A DNA stretch of 64,000 nucleotides from Ophioderma brevispina (GCA_023653785.1 JAMKCH010002849.1:62001-126000); one strand, 5' to 3'. Shown: positions 23,635 to 36,447, counted from the stretch's first letter. The notes: a model not told the origin generated them from the letters alone. Program-made: numbers and translations.

Positions 23635-24720
23635 TAACCAATATCTTTATGCAAGCATCGTTCTCTCTTTGATCCCAAGGAGTAACTGTTTTGACAACAC
23701 ATGACATCGCCAAAAGCTTGAAAAAGGTGAAACCGTCCATATATGGCTATACTTTTGCCAAGTACCGCATGAACGGTTTGCTGGGCAAATAAGACCATTA
23801 TGGTATTAGGGCACCAATCCACAGATGGATTCTACACTTCTTGATCGACCGCACACAGAGAGTAGTGTGCAGTGGAGCAGAATCTCAACCAGAAAAGGTC
23901 ATACCCAGTGTGCGCCAGGGCACTGTCACATGACCATTGCAGTTCTTAATCTACATTAACGACCTACCAAATAAGCGTCACAATAAAGTTAGGCTGTTTG
24001 CGGGCGATTGCGTAGTTTACGCAGTGGAAGACCACAGATGAAACAATATCACTGCAATCTGTCCTCAAGCTATTAGAAGAGTGGCGAAAATCATGGCCTA
24101 TGGAATTCTACAGCATCCAAATGGCTACATCATGAAGTTACAAACTGTAAAACAAACGTCTAGACCGTGACTACATGCTTTCGTAATCAACAAGAAAGCA
24201 CAAAGCAATCCTCCGTACCTGGTGATAGAATTTGACAACCATCTCAACGGGGGGGGGGGGGGGGGGGCAGTGGGTACACATAGATAAGACCGTCTCTAAA
24301 ACCAATAGAGTCCTGGGTTTTCTTAAAAGAACCGTTGCTTTGGATAGGAAGGAAGTCAAGAGACTGCATTCAAGTCTCTAGTCAGACCAATTCTTGAATA
24401 TGGTAGCTGCGCATGGACGCCAATCAAGAAAGAGGCATATACAGCCTCTAGGAAAGTGTGCAATGGAAAGCTGGCCAGTTCTGTGTACAAGAATAAGACA
24501 AAATAATGTTACGAAGATGTTGATAGAACTGGAAACTTAGGAGGAAAGCGCCAGCGAAAGAGCGGGATGACAAGGGGACCTACGAAATTTCCTTTTCAAC
24601 AACCAGGTGGGCATTGATGCAGAAAGTACCTGCATATACCAAGAGCGGAGACAACGAAGACCAGGAAAAGAAACCAGTGCCTGGTATCAATGTATCAGAA
24701 AATGTCTGTGTATAAAGTAC
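23635..24720 (+). pseudogene. LINE reverse transcriptase fragment, broken
   Basis: Across shifting frames the plus strand reads HDIAKSLKKGETVHI, then VPHERFAGQIR (usual KVPHERLL), then FLIDRTQRVVCSGAESQPEK, VIPSVRQGTVT, LQFLIYINDLPNK and VRLFAGDCVVYA (catalytic FADD degraded to FAGD), then HIDKTVSKTNRVLGFLKRTV, LVRPILEYGSCAWTP and a thumb-like tail. These are ordered landmarks of a jockey/CR1-like LINE. Several frameshifts and the Asp to Gly change make it inactive. A G18 run at 24249-24267 sits where a short hydrophilic stretch is expected. The 5' part and a 3' tail are absent. Confidence 0.8.
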
Positions 24721-24739
24721 TTTATTCCAACAGTAACAA

Positions 24740-25434
24740 GGAACCAAAACAATTAACTCCCGAAGGACACCGATCCTGTAAAATTTGTACCAAAGGATAG
24801 CTTAGGCGTTTCTCTTTCCATTGGTACAAATTAAGTACCAACATCCCCAGTATGACGTCACCATGTACGTCAGTGTTGAGGAAAGTACGAAGATAATGAA
24901 TTATGGTGAAATTGATATTTCGCAATTTTAGCGACTCCAACACCTCATTATAATCTAATGATGTCATGATATAATTAGTCATTTCCCATTAAGTAGAGTC
25001 AAAAACGCATGAAAATCTGTTTCCTAACCTTTTTGGCAAAAAATTGAATATTTCACTGTGTGTGTCTATGGAAAAATGGCAGTTTTGCGACATGCGAACT
25101 TTATGACATCTTGTGACATAATTCTCGGATGTTGTACTCATTTTGATATCAATGGAAAGGGGAGGACCATATCTATCTATGGTACCAAAATCAAGTGCCT
25201 GATGTGGTGTTCGGAATGTTGGTACTTCCTCCCGAAGGGGGTGGTTGCCTACCATCAATCACCTTGGGATCACCCTGTATATTACTTTACCCCGGTTGTT
25301 TTGGATGAAAAGGGCGGAGAATGGTCAATGGACAATTACATTAAATCATTTGGCACCCAAAAGGGGGGTTTTAGCAAGCCGGAGAAAAAACCTGAAGGAG
25401 GGTGGTAACCACCCTTCGGCAGACGAGGCGTTAA
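24740..25434. mobile_element. TTAA MITE, CCTCGTCTACC family, rearranged
   Basis: The right end is CAGACGAGGCGTTAA. The interior has the family block TTTCCATTGGTACAAATTAAG with TATGACGTCA at 24815-24860, and the same block inverted at 25140-25190 (TATCAATGGAAAGGGGAGGACC), so it resembles two units head to head. The left terminus is unclear. Open frames at 24989-25532 lie within or across it. Confidence 0.6.
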
Positions 25435-26142
25435 AGGCTGACTCAGAGATTTTGAAATATAATGTTGTCATATTTAAAAATCGTCAAATAGAACAACGAT
25501 TCAGTAACCTATATGCACAATTCCAAGTTTGAGCTGAATCGGATTTTTGTTTTGATGCAGTCAACATTAATGTATAGTATAGGTTTTCCCGTTCGATTCG
25601 CACCAAGTTCTTCAGAATTAACAATGTTATGTTAAAATTCGTCGCAAAAAAAATCTAAAACTGCATATTGTCCAAATAGATTGCGGCTAGGACACTCCAA
25701 ATAGTCGATGGTCAAAACGACTCAGCTATGTCATTCAATTCCGTCCCGTGTTATGAATTAGTCCGACCTTCAAACGGCGAGATAATGGGGGTAGGGGGTT
25801 AAGTCTTTGGTCACTTGGTTTAAACAATTGGTGGATCTTCCAATCGTCAGTTGTTTCGGGATGTATTTTGTTTAAGCCAAATATTGACGTCTTCCATTAT
25901 TAAAATTATAGTTGAAACAGAAAATTGTTTATCATTTTGAACGGATCTTACATTTAAAGATATGGCACATTGGTATAAATAAATCATTGATAATCCGTAG
26001 TTGAAATAATTAGGAAATGTAGAATTAAGGTGACTAAGGCATCATATATTGATATTGCCTACATTCTCACAAACAAATAGGAATCCCTAGGGAATGGGGG
26101 CGAAAAAAGGGGTGTGCTTAACATTTGGTCATATCAGGCTAA

Positions 26143-26735
26143 TTATTACCCTCGGCTTACCAAGCCTTTTTTTGTACACGGTTACCAAGGGGGGGGGGGG
26201 GGGGGGTTACAACCCCTCGAGAATTTTTTATAAGCACCCGATGCTTATGAATTTGATACCAGGGGATAGCTATGGTCCTCCTCTTTCCATTAATACCAAA
26301 TAGGTACCAACATATCCTAGTATGGCGTCAAATGACGTCTGAAGTCCGCAGTCGCAAAATGGCATTTTCCATGAGAAAATAGGCGAAAATCCAATTTTGC
26401 GCTAAAAACGTAGGAATATCGGATTTTAATACGGTTTCAGCTCTAAATGATGGCCAATTGGCTAAGTTTTACATAAACAAGAGTTTTAGAGCCATACTGT
26501 GCATAATATTTTCAAAATCCACCAAAAATATCCTTAGGTGGCACACCACACCCACCCTACCCTTCGACTTTGGGGGGGTGGGATGGCATACCCTAACCCC
26601 GGTGAAGGTGCCTACCTTCACCATTTTTTCGCAAAATGACCGCGAAAGATGGAGAACGATTACCTATGCGCTTTTTACGAGTTTTTTCAGCGTTTAGCGC
26701 ACCGGAGAGGAGCACCTGGTAAGACGAGGCGTTAA
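26143..26735. mobile_element. TTAA MITE, CCTCGTCTACC family
   Basis: The left end ATTACCCTCGGCTTACCAAG is a diverged form of TTAACCCTCGTCTACC; the right end is AAGACGAGGCGTTAA. A G20 run lies at 26190-26207. The interior has AAGCACCCGATGCTTAT and TTTCCATTAATACCAAATAG. The open frames at 26094-26303 and 26458-26697 lie inside and are not genes. Confidence 0.7.
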
Positions 26736-27119
26736 GCACAAATATAAAGATCTCATGCCATTTTATATTTTTAGGTTTACTTGCATAAGAATTTACTATA
26801 GGTTCCTACAGTAACCGCTATAGGATGTATATAAAAATTTATGGACACCGTGGGCCTACTATCACTTTCATCCCCCCCCCCCTCCCCCTCCCCATGATTT
26901 TTATTAATTATTTACTTTGTTTATGTCACTAGGTGTATGCATTATGAAAAATCAGAATCACAGTAACTCTATACGATGTTCTTGATTTTTTCAACATTTG
27001 TGGAAGTATATTAGATGATGTGTATAAACAACAACAAAATTCATTGAATATAGTGATTGCATATATATTTATACGAATATCTCTTATAATATATATAGAA
27101 TAATATATAGACTATAGTT

Positions 27120-27535
27120 GATCCACAACCTGCCCCCCCACCCCCCCCCCACATAGATTACGCCAGAATGGCCGTCATGTCAGCAAACCGTCAATTTCAC
27201 AGTACACCGGCGGGGAAAGAGGAGAAAATTCCCTTTTTCACAAAAAAAATAGGAATATCTGATGTCACGCGGTTTTGGCTCTACGCCAAATGATGGGAAT
27301 GAACTAGTTTATATATTCAGAGCCGCATTGGTCCTATAATAATGTGTTTGAGTCAGTAAAATTGCAAAATATCAATTTTTCACCCTATATCCAGTTTCTT
27401 TTTCATGTTTCCTCAATTTATGACGCCATATGACGTCATAATGGAGATGTGGGTACTTATTGATACAATTCGAAAGAAAGAAAACCTCTAAGCTATCCCG
27501 TGGTAATGTGGTATAAAATTGGTAGACGGGGTTAA
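27120..27535. mobile_element. TTAA MITE, CCTCGTCTACC family, left end degraded
   Basis: Contains TATGACGTCATAATGGAGAT and the block ACAATTCGAAAGAAAGAAAACC shared with 46130-46190 and 49660-49740. It ends GGTAGACGGGGTTAA. The left end is a C-rich homopolymer zone at 27131-27152. Confidence 0.6.
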
Positions 27536-28189
27536 CGGTTGAACACACTAACTCACTTATACACATAGTCTATTGAAAAATGGCAACTTCGTAGATGGTT
27601 CTTTACATTTAAAATTCTCACGGGTTAATACAACAATATCACTCTAAAGTACAAGCTAAAAATCACCAAACCGAACCAGATATTTTAAGTATATATATTT
27701 AGGCCTGCTTCCATCTTAGAAGCAACCAATTGGAGGTCAGAGCAGCGCAGTAAAAGAAGAAGAATGAGGTAAGATCTTGGATATCTACTAACCTTTTAAA
27801 ATAAAAACTGACCTTTGTCGCAAGAACAAAGACACATAAAGACATAAGGGCAACTAAAACAGTGACAATCCGTGGATAAAAATAAAAAGTATATAGGCAA
27901 GCGCGTGTCCCTCTCATTTTCCAAAATACCCATTTTGACAAAGATCGGCCAACAATTACAGTCTATCATAGGAAAAAACAAAAAACTCAGATTTTATCCC
28001 TTTTAATGAACGAAGCTTTGCATAGTAAACATTTCAATATTTAATATCGTAAACCAGATTAATTCAAAATAGCCTCTACAGCTAAATACAAGTAGATAAC
28101 CAGAAGCATTAATAAATATTGTTGAACTACAACACAGAAAAATTACGGGCTAACTTTGTCCAAAAAAGGCAAACCCAAATTAAATATAT

Positions 28190-28522
28190 TTAACACAAAA
28201 CCAGCAGTTTTTAGGGAATCCTGTATTTTAAAACGGTGTTGCAAAAATAACGTTCATTTCCCCATAGACTTGTTACAGTAACAGTTTAGCAACGTCCACA
28301 ATGAATTGTTGTTTGTTAATTAAAGGCGTTAATTATTTTAATGTTACTATAATTGTTATGTATGCGTGAACATATATAGCAAAAAAAACTGCTGGGTTTT
28401 GATTTTTTTAATATTCTCAAATGATTTCTGTTAGTGCCCAAGGGGGGGGGGGGGGAGTCCATGGGACCCCACTAATTAACTCATTAACGGCTTGCCCCCC
28501 CCCCCGGTCACTTATGTGTTAA
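28190..28522 (-). mobile_element. TTAA MITE, CACTTAAGTG family, partial
   Basis: Begins inside the element (CCAGCAGTTTTTAGGGAATC) and runs to the right terminus GGTCACTTATGTGTTAA. Blocks match 11110-11596, so orientation is as in that copy. The far end is missing. Confidence 0.75.
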
Positions 28523-28785
28523 TGTACCATTATTGTATTGAGCATTTGTGGAAGTAATTTCGAATTCTTTGGATCATTTAAAAAACATTATGAATATCTG
28601 CAAGGCATTCTTTGAAAATTGTTAATGTATCATTATTGTATTGAGCATTTGTGGAAGTAATTTCGAATTCTTTGGATCATTTAAAAAACAGTGAATATCT
28701 GAAAGACATTCTTTGGAATGTACCTTTCTACGGAATAGGAAAAATAACACATACAATTATAAACGGGTGGAATAGTCAAACTCAC

Positions 28786-29087
28786 CGTCATCGTTCTTGA
28801 TAGTAAAGTTATCTGACATATAGAGAAGATCGCTCACCCCTAATACGCCTGCGCTCTCACCCTGGAAAATTGGATAAATTACCTAGCCAAACCTCTCATC
28901 ATCTTCAACAGTAATATCGTCTTCCCCCAAAAATATTACAAGCATCGGTAAACGTTTTGCTTCTGTCCGTAGGCGAAATTCTATATATATTGTTGCAGCG
29001 TTGAAAGAAAGTTGTCTGTCGTCCTTAACCACTCAAACATTTCAATGTTGCCACTTGGAGTTATGTCTGATGTTGCTCGTGTAATGC
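28786..29087 (-). CDS. Calx-beta exon (C-terminal part, domain 1), one base short plus a stop
   Basis: The acceptor is aatttgttttacag and the donor is ACG|GTGAGT. Translation starts ITRATSDITPSGNIEMFE. After one frame change near 29023-29034 it reads VKDDRQLSFNAATIYIEFRL, then FLGEDDITVEDDERFG (the acidic calcium loop) and, after an in-frame TAG at 28883-28885, GVSDLLYMSDNFTIKNDD. The length is 302 bp; 303 is needed for phase 1 at both ends, so a single missing base explains the shift. The stop needs a second error or a real mutation. At about 101 codons the exon is longer than its counterparts (75-82), because of extra sequence before the last strand. It pairs with the short exon at 40481-40621. 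Confidence 0.7.
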
Positions 29088-29496
29088 CTGTAAAACAAAT
29101 TCGAGGAAGATGATTAAAGGTCGGCAAAATACTCGACGTTAACTAAAAAATATCGATACCGAGCTGAAACAGATTAAAGTGCGCGCTTTTACTCTAAAAG
29201 TTTGTTTAGCATTAAACACTGTTCTTTGGTTTCTCTTTGTAAACATGTTTAAAAGCTAACCACGCACGTCAAATTGCAAAAACATCAATGTTGATTGCTA
29301 AGCACTAGCATTCACACTGCCAAAAACCAACGTTTACTTTGATTTAAACATGTTCACAACGTGAAGGTAGAATGTGTTAAGAGAAATGTTTATTCTCTAA
29401 ACACAGTCTTTACGGTGTGAGAGAGTCCTACATATCAGACAGTCCTAGGACTCTTCGTTTCGGAGACCCTCAGGAAGCGTCCTAGGACTCCGTGCT

Positions 29497-29708
29497 ATGA
29501 CGCAAAACCCTATAGTCCATTTATCTTCCTCGATTCAGTAACGTCAACGCGTCCTGACAGAGGTTTTGCATGTGCATTTTCGTACCGACTTTATACGCGC
29601 GCGTGCGTATGACAGCGCTTTGAATCAACGCTCGCAATTTCATGCTGCGACCACTGCATAACGCAGTGACGTCACTGATTCGAGGAAGGTAAAGCACTAT
29701 AGGACTCT
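29497..29708. repeat. Fold-back element with CRE-like centre
   Basis: The left arm CCTATAGTCC...ATCTTCCTCGATTCAGTAACGTCA (about 29508-29545) is matched inverted by TGACGTCACTGATTCGAGG...GCACTATAGGACT (29667-29706). The spacer is CpG-rich (CGCGCGCGTGCG). Just left is a run of AGTCCTAGGACTC palindromes (29434-29490). It may be a small DNA element. Confidence 0.6.
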
Positions 29709-29805
29709 GTGGTTCTGTGATGTAGCGTCCCAGGGCATATACTACTCGTACTTTAATTGAAAGGTACTTGGTTACTTAACAGCAGGTCGAATCCGAGCAG
29801 TCCGC

Positions 29806-29925
29806 TGCAAGCTGTGGCGTAGCGATACAGACCTTCAGATGGTTCACGTGTATGCACTGTCATAACGCATGTGATTCGGGATTGTATAGATTCGAACCCT
29901 AGTCGCATCACCTTTATAGCTGGCG
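29806..29925 (+). repeat. Possible tRNA-derived SINE
   Basis: GTGGCGTAGCGATACAG resembles an A box and GATTCGAACCC a B box 74 bases downstream, followed by GTCGCATCACC. The spacing is too long for a normal tRNA and the stems do not pair well. Tentative. Confidence 0.3.
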
Positions 29926-30368
29926 GGTTAGAATTGTTTTCCTAAATTTCTAAAGTTTTTAATGTGAATATATTAAATAGTTTTTGTAATGTTTAAACAC
30001 AGTGTAAAAGATTTGAAAACAGCGATTAACGCATTTTATGGTAAAATATTTAGATACTACATTAAACGCACAAATGTGGAAATGTAAACAGTGTCATTGA
30101 TTTGTAAAACTCTAATGGTAGCTAAGGTGGCCACATTTTTAACATCTTGCGAGTTCAAATGAAGGGTACTTTGACAAGCTAATTGTTGAACATGTATTAG
30201 CGTTAACGCCATTAGCAGTGAATTAATAGCTCCTATGTGACAAAAAGGAGTTCGCTAGACAGTGTAAATGAAAATAGCTTAAACTAGGCTGCAGTACGGT
30301 TCAATAAACTACTAGAGCATTATTTCAAATTTAAATATGCATGCGTGCATTATGACCCGATTTGAATA

Positions 30369-30423
30369 CGCATGCGTGCATTATTAAATAATAGGATTTA
30401 ATAATGCACGCCAGCACGCATGC
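30369..30423. repeat. Hairpin with ATAATGCACG arms
   Basis: GCATGCGTGCATTATTAAAT is mirrored by ATTTAATAATGCAC...CACGCATGC around a 6-base loop. The same TAATGCACG motif recurs at 35200-35285 (GATAATGCACGGGTAATCAG). Confidence 0.6.
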
Positions 30424-31198
30424 ATTGACTTCCCCCTCAAGTGAAAGCGCTTGAACAGTTCACTTACCATGGTAAGACAATAATACCAAGGCCGGAACGT
30501 TCATTACCACAACCTTTACGAACTTTACGAACGGGAAAAGAATCAGATTGATGCTGTTGTTGTAGTAAGATTCAATGGCGATTTCAGCAACAATGGCTAT
30601 GTGCGCCAGTTACTATGTAGACTACAATACGTGGATCCTGGGTTTCCTACCGGAAATCATTTTTACCGAATTCCTATCCCACAATGCAACAACGATGTAC
30701 GAGTAGATAAAATAAATAGCACCTATATATTCTATGGCGTTTTGTGTCATACGGTCATTTTTCTGTCATAACTGTACGAAAACTGTTTGCTGTACATAAA
30801 TTTTACCAGTAACGAGTACTCTTTGATTGCTTTGTAACTTTTGCGCCACAAAATGTGCGTGTAGTTTAAAGGAGGCGCACTAAACTGCGTGGAGTGATGC
30901 ATATCTACTTTGGACGACATCTTGAATATCTTGGTAAAGCCATGGCACAGATCTGGCAGCAATGCATTTTTATGATGTGGATGGGAGACCTCTTCCGCCC
31001 ATGTTGTCAGCAGTTATGAAGTTTTTCGTGTATACCTTCTAGTAAATACTGGCCCACTCCCCAGTTGGGGTCAAACGGTCAGGAGTAGTTCTGCGCATGT
31101 AATTTAGCTGGTTAGTCTTGATTGCTTTTTACTTCTTGACGTTGTAGATGTTCCAATAATGCTTCTCTAAATTGGTCAGGTTCATTACTTGGTAAGAT

Positions 31199-31816
31199 TT
31201 ATGGGTAATGAGTTCCAGTTTCGTATTGTTCTTGGGACGTAGGAGCACCAATTTTGTTGTAATTGGTAATGAGTTCTCCTGGTGATGTCGTGATTGACGC
31301 TGGACCGGCTGTAGTAGTTTTCCTATGGGCCAGGGATAGGTGACCTTGTCGTGTCTGCTTAAGAACGCAAAGACGTTTGGTAGTTCTCCTAATAGATAGT
31401 GACTCCAGTTTGAGTTTGTTTCTCAACCATTTTAGTTGCACAGCCAGGTGTTTTTGACTTGTAGTCATTGGTAATAAAGCGTGAAGCTCTTTTTTGAACA
31501 GCTTCTATTTTGTTCATGCCCTTTTGGTATAAGGATCCCAAACGGATGAGAAGTATTCTTGCATCGGTTAACAAGTGCGCTAGCTGTATACTGTTAATTT
31601 AGTGGCTTGATTACATGAGAACAAATTGCGTTTGATAAATCCCAGCGGACGGTTTGCTTTGGCAGTTATCGCCTGTATGTGGTTTTTTTTTTTTTTCAGT
31701 TTCAAATTATTTGCAATGCATACCACTAAGTATGAATGACTTTCAGTTGTCTCCAACGTGTCACCACCCAGTGTGTATACAAAAAACTTGGGAGATCTGA
31801 AATGTGTCAATCTCAT
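31199..31816 (-). pseudogene. LINE C-terminal fragment
   Basis: The minus strand reads YTLGGDTLETTESHSYL, then HIQAITAKANRPLGFIKRNL and, in other frames, KGMNKIEAVQKRASRFITND, LESLSIRRTTKRLCVLKQTR and QGHLSL. This is the region after the reverse transcriptase palm (the H-I..I..KANR.LGF.KRNL and IE.VQKRA.RF..NDY landmarks) of jockey/CR1-like LINEs. At least three frame breaks; no RT core. It continues to about 31850 (VFCIHTG). A T run at 31681-31696 on the plus strand is an insertion in the fragment. Confidence 0.75.
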
Positions 31817-32935
31817 GACAAAACATTTTTTGAGATGAATGTGAATGAACCTTGTGGGCTCCCGTCCTATATTAAGATTTCATTTCATCCTCCTCCTGCA
31901 GGTGTCACGTGTTCAGTCTATTAAAGTGAGTTGTATATAAATAAATAATAGATCTATGTTTGGAAGTCCAATGTATCAGGCTTAATATATTACTTGTCAC
32001 TACTCCTAGAGCAGTGGCTTTTAAAGCGGGTCCCTCCATCTCTTAGTTTGGTTGGCACGTTTTGCAGATGGCACATCTGCGTTCCTTGTTGATGACGTTC
32101 TGTTGCCATTGGGTGTTGAAGGCATTTCTTTGAATTCTAGCGAAGATGCTATCTGGATTTGTTTTTAACTTGCGAGCTATATGTTTCTAAGTTCACAGCC
32201 ACAAAATATCAATGACTCAAATTCCGTCATTGAAGTAGAGATGTGCAGTTTACTTGATGCCCAATCATCTACTGCTTCTCCTGCTCTCCAGCTGAAAACC
32301 CAGCTCTTCCTCCTTCCAGATGTAACTATTCAAAAAGCGCGACCAGAGGATGATTTCAGTATGTCCCATCATACAATTATGCATGCTTTGTGGTTATCCA
32401 GCGTAGATACCAGGGTCAGGTAACGATCAATTGCACAGCACATAGATTCCAACAGTAAATTTGAATTTATAAGGGATATTTGAGTTGTTATTTTCAAAGT
32501 CTAAACGCCAGTCGATAAGGAAAATAAGTTAATGCCTGTATGCTAGACTTTTGGGGATAATAGAGAGGTCTTTCATACTGTATATAGGCCTACTATCGGC
32601 TGGCTACTAACAGAGATAAGGCAGATTTTACTCAACCTATTTTCGACAGAATTCAATAGGATTTGAGAGTGTAAATGACAGTTGCACCCTGGTGATTAAC
32701 AAGTGTTGCATTTTTGTGGGTTTTTTTCTGCTCTGGAGTGCAATCACGAAAATAATAATTTCACAAGGGTTAGTTATCCCATCAGGTGCACATGTGATAA
32801 TTTTATCCTTTGCACGATGACATTCACAAGCTGGATGGGTGTTACCAAAGTCTTCTTTGAAATCTATAAAAGTAGGCCCTGTTGCAAAAAAAAAAAAAAG
32901 AATAATGTCCTCTAGATCTTCGTCACTGTAAACCA

Positions 32936-33180
32936 AAACTAGTCGATAACACGATTGACTAGCTTAAAAATAGTCAGTATAGATAGTCCAGCATGCTTGA
33001 ATAGTTTATCCTAGTCATGTTCTACTTCAAACTAGTCGATTGAAGTGGGTTATGCTTGACTAGGATAATATCAGGTACTGGACTTGTTTTGACTAGGTTA
33101 TAATCGACGTCGGACTAGTTTTTTTTTTAGGTGATCGATGCTGGAATAGTTTTGACTAAGTGGCTTTTCTACAGCTAGAA
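32936..33180. repeat. GACTAG/CTAGTC motif cluster
   Basis: About ten copies of GACTAG or its complement CTAGTC, many as TTTTGACTAGG or AACTAGTCGAT, at irregular 15-45 base spacing in about 245 bp. It looks like a decayed short tandem repeat. Confidence 0.5.
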
Positions 33181-34609
33181 TTATTTTTTTATTGGGAATC
33201 ATCGAAAATGAGAGGGACAAATATTACAGGATTCCAGCATCAAACAGTGCAGAAGTCAGTGACTTTTCACACATTTGCACCGTCATCTAGACCAATATCA
33301 CCTATTCATATATTTCATATAAATTTAATTACAAACTAACTTTGGTTATCTAAGGTAACCAAGTTAAGCCTTACTTGCTAATTTTTTGTTGTCCACTATT
33401 GTCAATTCGGAACCAGTGCAGAACACGTACATGTCCACACTGCACAGACGTAATTCCGTGACCAGATCATGATTATTAGTCTGTGTAGTGCACATCGAAA
33501 TTGACCATCGTCATGTTTTGCAGATGATATAGCCTGAGCATGAGGCAAGCTGGCTAGGGTTAGAGAGGTGTGATAATTAAATAAAATAACGCCCTGCTCA
33601 AAATATGGAGACACACTAATTAAACTAGAAGAAAAAAACATGAATTGTTACTGAATCAGACGATTCTAAAACCACTCTACATACCCTCTGAAAGTTTTGA
33701 AATAAGTTTCCAAAGCGGAAGCCTTGACAATTGAATGATTACATTGAATTGCCAAAGTGAGTATTCTCAAGTATCACATATGCTATCACCAAGATGTCAG
33801 GATTATTCAAAATTAAATCCATTTTCAGGAATTTAGCAATGGAGCTGCATGTATGCAGTGTAAGCAGTATTTTTCAAGATAAGATATGCATATCAAAGTA
33901 ATTTTAGCTTGCTGCTTAATGTATTGTTAGAAAATAGCTAACAAACTACACGCCAAGTTTGAAGCAAACTGATATCGGCTACCAAGAATGGTGAGTCTGA
34001 GCAGATCAAGTAAACATAAGTAACTCTTAACAATATAACAGAATATAAATCAACCTAAATCCCTGCATAGTGGCATCTACATTTGCCGTGACCTTGTTTA
34101 ACTGAATACAGGATCAGATTAATCAGATACTACGTAAGCTTCTTAGGAATCAATGCCGAAATACAATAGGTGGACACATCATTTATCTCAAGATATCCAC
34201 GAATCCGACGGCGACTATTATCGCCCATACGCCGTGGGCGGCTCACTCACCATCGCCATGACTGGGTGGGCTATTGATTTTAGTTATACACCGAGGTTAC
34301 GTTGTCGTGTTTACCACAAAGAAGAAGCGATAATTTGATCAGTTTTGCGGCAAAAACCAACACTAATTCACTGTTATCCATTTGTATATCATCATGGGCG
34401 GCTCAGGGAAAAAAAATGGAAATTTCTTGGTGCACAAATAGCGATAAAAAGTTACAAAATGGAATCGACTGCGTGCGAATTCACTCGCTATGACAAATGA
34501 AACAATCATCGCATCCATTTCAGTCTACATACCCACATTGTAACTCGCTGGTCATTTTCGCCGTGTACTGATAGCAGGCCGTAGACATTCCAGGCACAAA
34601 CGAGACTAA

Positions 34610-34764
34610 TTTTGTTCAACATCCGAAATCGATCACATGGGCCCGGAAGTGTCCTTCTTAAAACACCAACAACCCGCATCGGAAGATGACACGTTTTTCA
34701 GCAAATACGATCGGTCTTGGGAACTATTCAATTTCTCACGTACCACGGAAATTTTCAACATTCT
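34610..34764 (+). other. Short open frame, function unknown
   Basis: After a stop near 34600 the plus strand is open through MGPEVSFLKHQQPASEDDTF and FFSKYDRSWELFNFSRTTEI to a TAA near 34764. Its composition is protein-like, but there is no family match I recognise, no clear splice sites and no partner. It could be an old exon or chance. Confidence 0.15.
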
Positions 34765-36447
34765 ATTGTAATTATTTTGTCTGGATGTTTGAATTTTACG
34801 AAAAATTATTTCTATCACGCGGCGAGTTATTACCAATTTTTAACACGTATTCTAACAATAAGCGTATTTCTCAGTCACGAAAAAGTGGGCGAGATAACCT
34901 TCAATTTTTACAACACAGTACAGACACTTGCCCTGGAATTCCGTTTAGGCCAGTCCCCGACATCCTTCATAAATCCATGGAAATTAAACGGTGAATTTGT
35001 TAACAATTGCAAAAAAATGTAGGTGTAAATTCTTATTATCATGGGCTTATGATTTCGTTCGTTAAGCAATATGCGGCGTGTGTGTACGTGTGTTTGGTGG
35101 CCGGGAGCCCCCAGTAATGGCGGCGACGTAGAGGTGGTCCTTTCAGGCTTCCCCGTCGATTCGTGTATAATGCTCATGTAGATATCAATTTTTTTCAGCG
35201 TGCATTATTTTCCACGAATGCACTGGGCTCTGGTCAGACAATGTACGGGTCATTAGATAATGCACGGGTAATCAGATAATGCACGCGGGTCACCAAAGTC
35301 ACAAGCCTATTAGGCTACCTAGAAATACGTCAATTCATTTGATATCGAATTACTGCTCAATATCAAGTAACCTGTCTGCATCGTATATATACCCTCTACG
35401 AACGTAGTATCTACAATCTATGGTGTCAGTTTAACTTAAATTATGTGTTGAAAAAAAAATATTGGTTTCTCGTTTACAGAATTTAGTGAAACTTCACATG
35501 CGCAGACCATTCCCAAAATAATGTGATTTTGTACGTTTTCCGAAAACGCGTTATCTGAATTAAACGAGAACAAGCTTTTTTTTGTTTACTCTCGAAAGAC
35601 GATACGTTTTGACATTAAATATTGATCTTAATATAAAATTCCTTATGTTATAATTTGTCAAGTTCGTAAGTCTTTCAGAAAGTTTAGCTTCTATACTGAA
35701 CTTTCCTACCTCTGTGCCGTGACGTCAGCGCGATATTTGATGGGCGCAGCAGTAAACCGCACGCGCTGGCTTAAAGCGACGGTGTTTTTTCACTCGCGCA
35801 CAAAGATGGCATACATTGACGCGTGCGTACAAGCTTGTTCAAGTTATTACATCAATCACGGATATAGAAATGGACTATAGCATGTTTGCTATCTAAATAG
35901 TAGGCCCATGAGAATTAAGTGTACTTCAGAAACCCCAAAATTCACAAATAAAATCGTTTTTGAAATGCAGAAAAACCAGTCATGTTTTGTACATACATGT
36001 CTGCGTTGGTCTTAACATCTAATACAGTGGGCCTTGGAATTGGTAGAAGAAAATTCATATGCATTTATATGCAAATCGTCACTGAGGGTTTGTTTTGGAA
36101 AAAGGTAGGGCATGCGAAAGTCTATCTTCGTTCCATTTCATTGACGCGTTTCATCACTAATGGGTTTGTTTTGAAACTGCCAGGAAGGGCGAGAAAGATT
36201 AGCCACTCTAAGCGGCTTAGAGAGTCATGATTTTGTTCGCACTTCCGCCAGATCTTTCAAAACACACTAATCAACAATGAATTGCGTCAAGGTCTTTTTG
36301 GCACTATTTTTAGAGTATAACCTTTGGACATTTTGGCCGTATAGAAGTATAGAAAATATCAAAATATGGATACATTACGTTAATTATATGTTAATGTTAT
36401 GATTTGATACTATTGTTTTTCTCAAAGATATGACTGATAAGGGACCC

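Larger units (their letters stand above)
19098..28785. other. 9.7-kb intron between domains 1 and 2
   Basis: Contents in order: a minisatellite (about 19360-19560); a small hairpin (19867-19916); unremarkable sequence to 20590; a truncated TTAA element (20595-21368); CA repeats (21370-21435); a GC-rich-ended element (21691-21921); an A run (22393-22417); two fold-back structures (22656-22783 and 22825-23270); a LINE fragment (23635-24720); three copies of the CCTCGTCTACC MITE family (24740-25434, 26143-26735, 27120-27535); unremarkable AT-rich sequence 27540-28170; and a partial TTAA element (28190-28522). A 105-bp direct repeat (ATTGTATTGAGCATTTGTGG...) lies at about 28533-28620 and 28633-28715. 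I see no exon. Confidence 0.65.
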
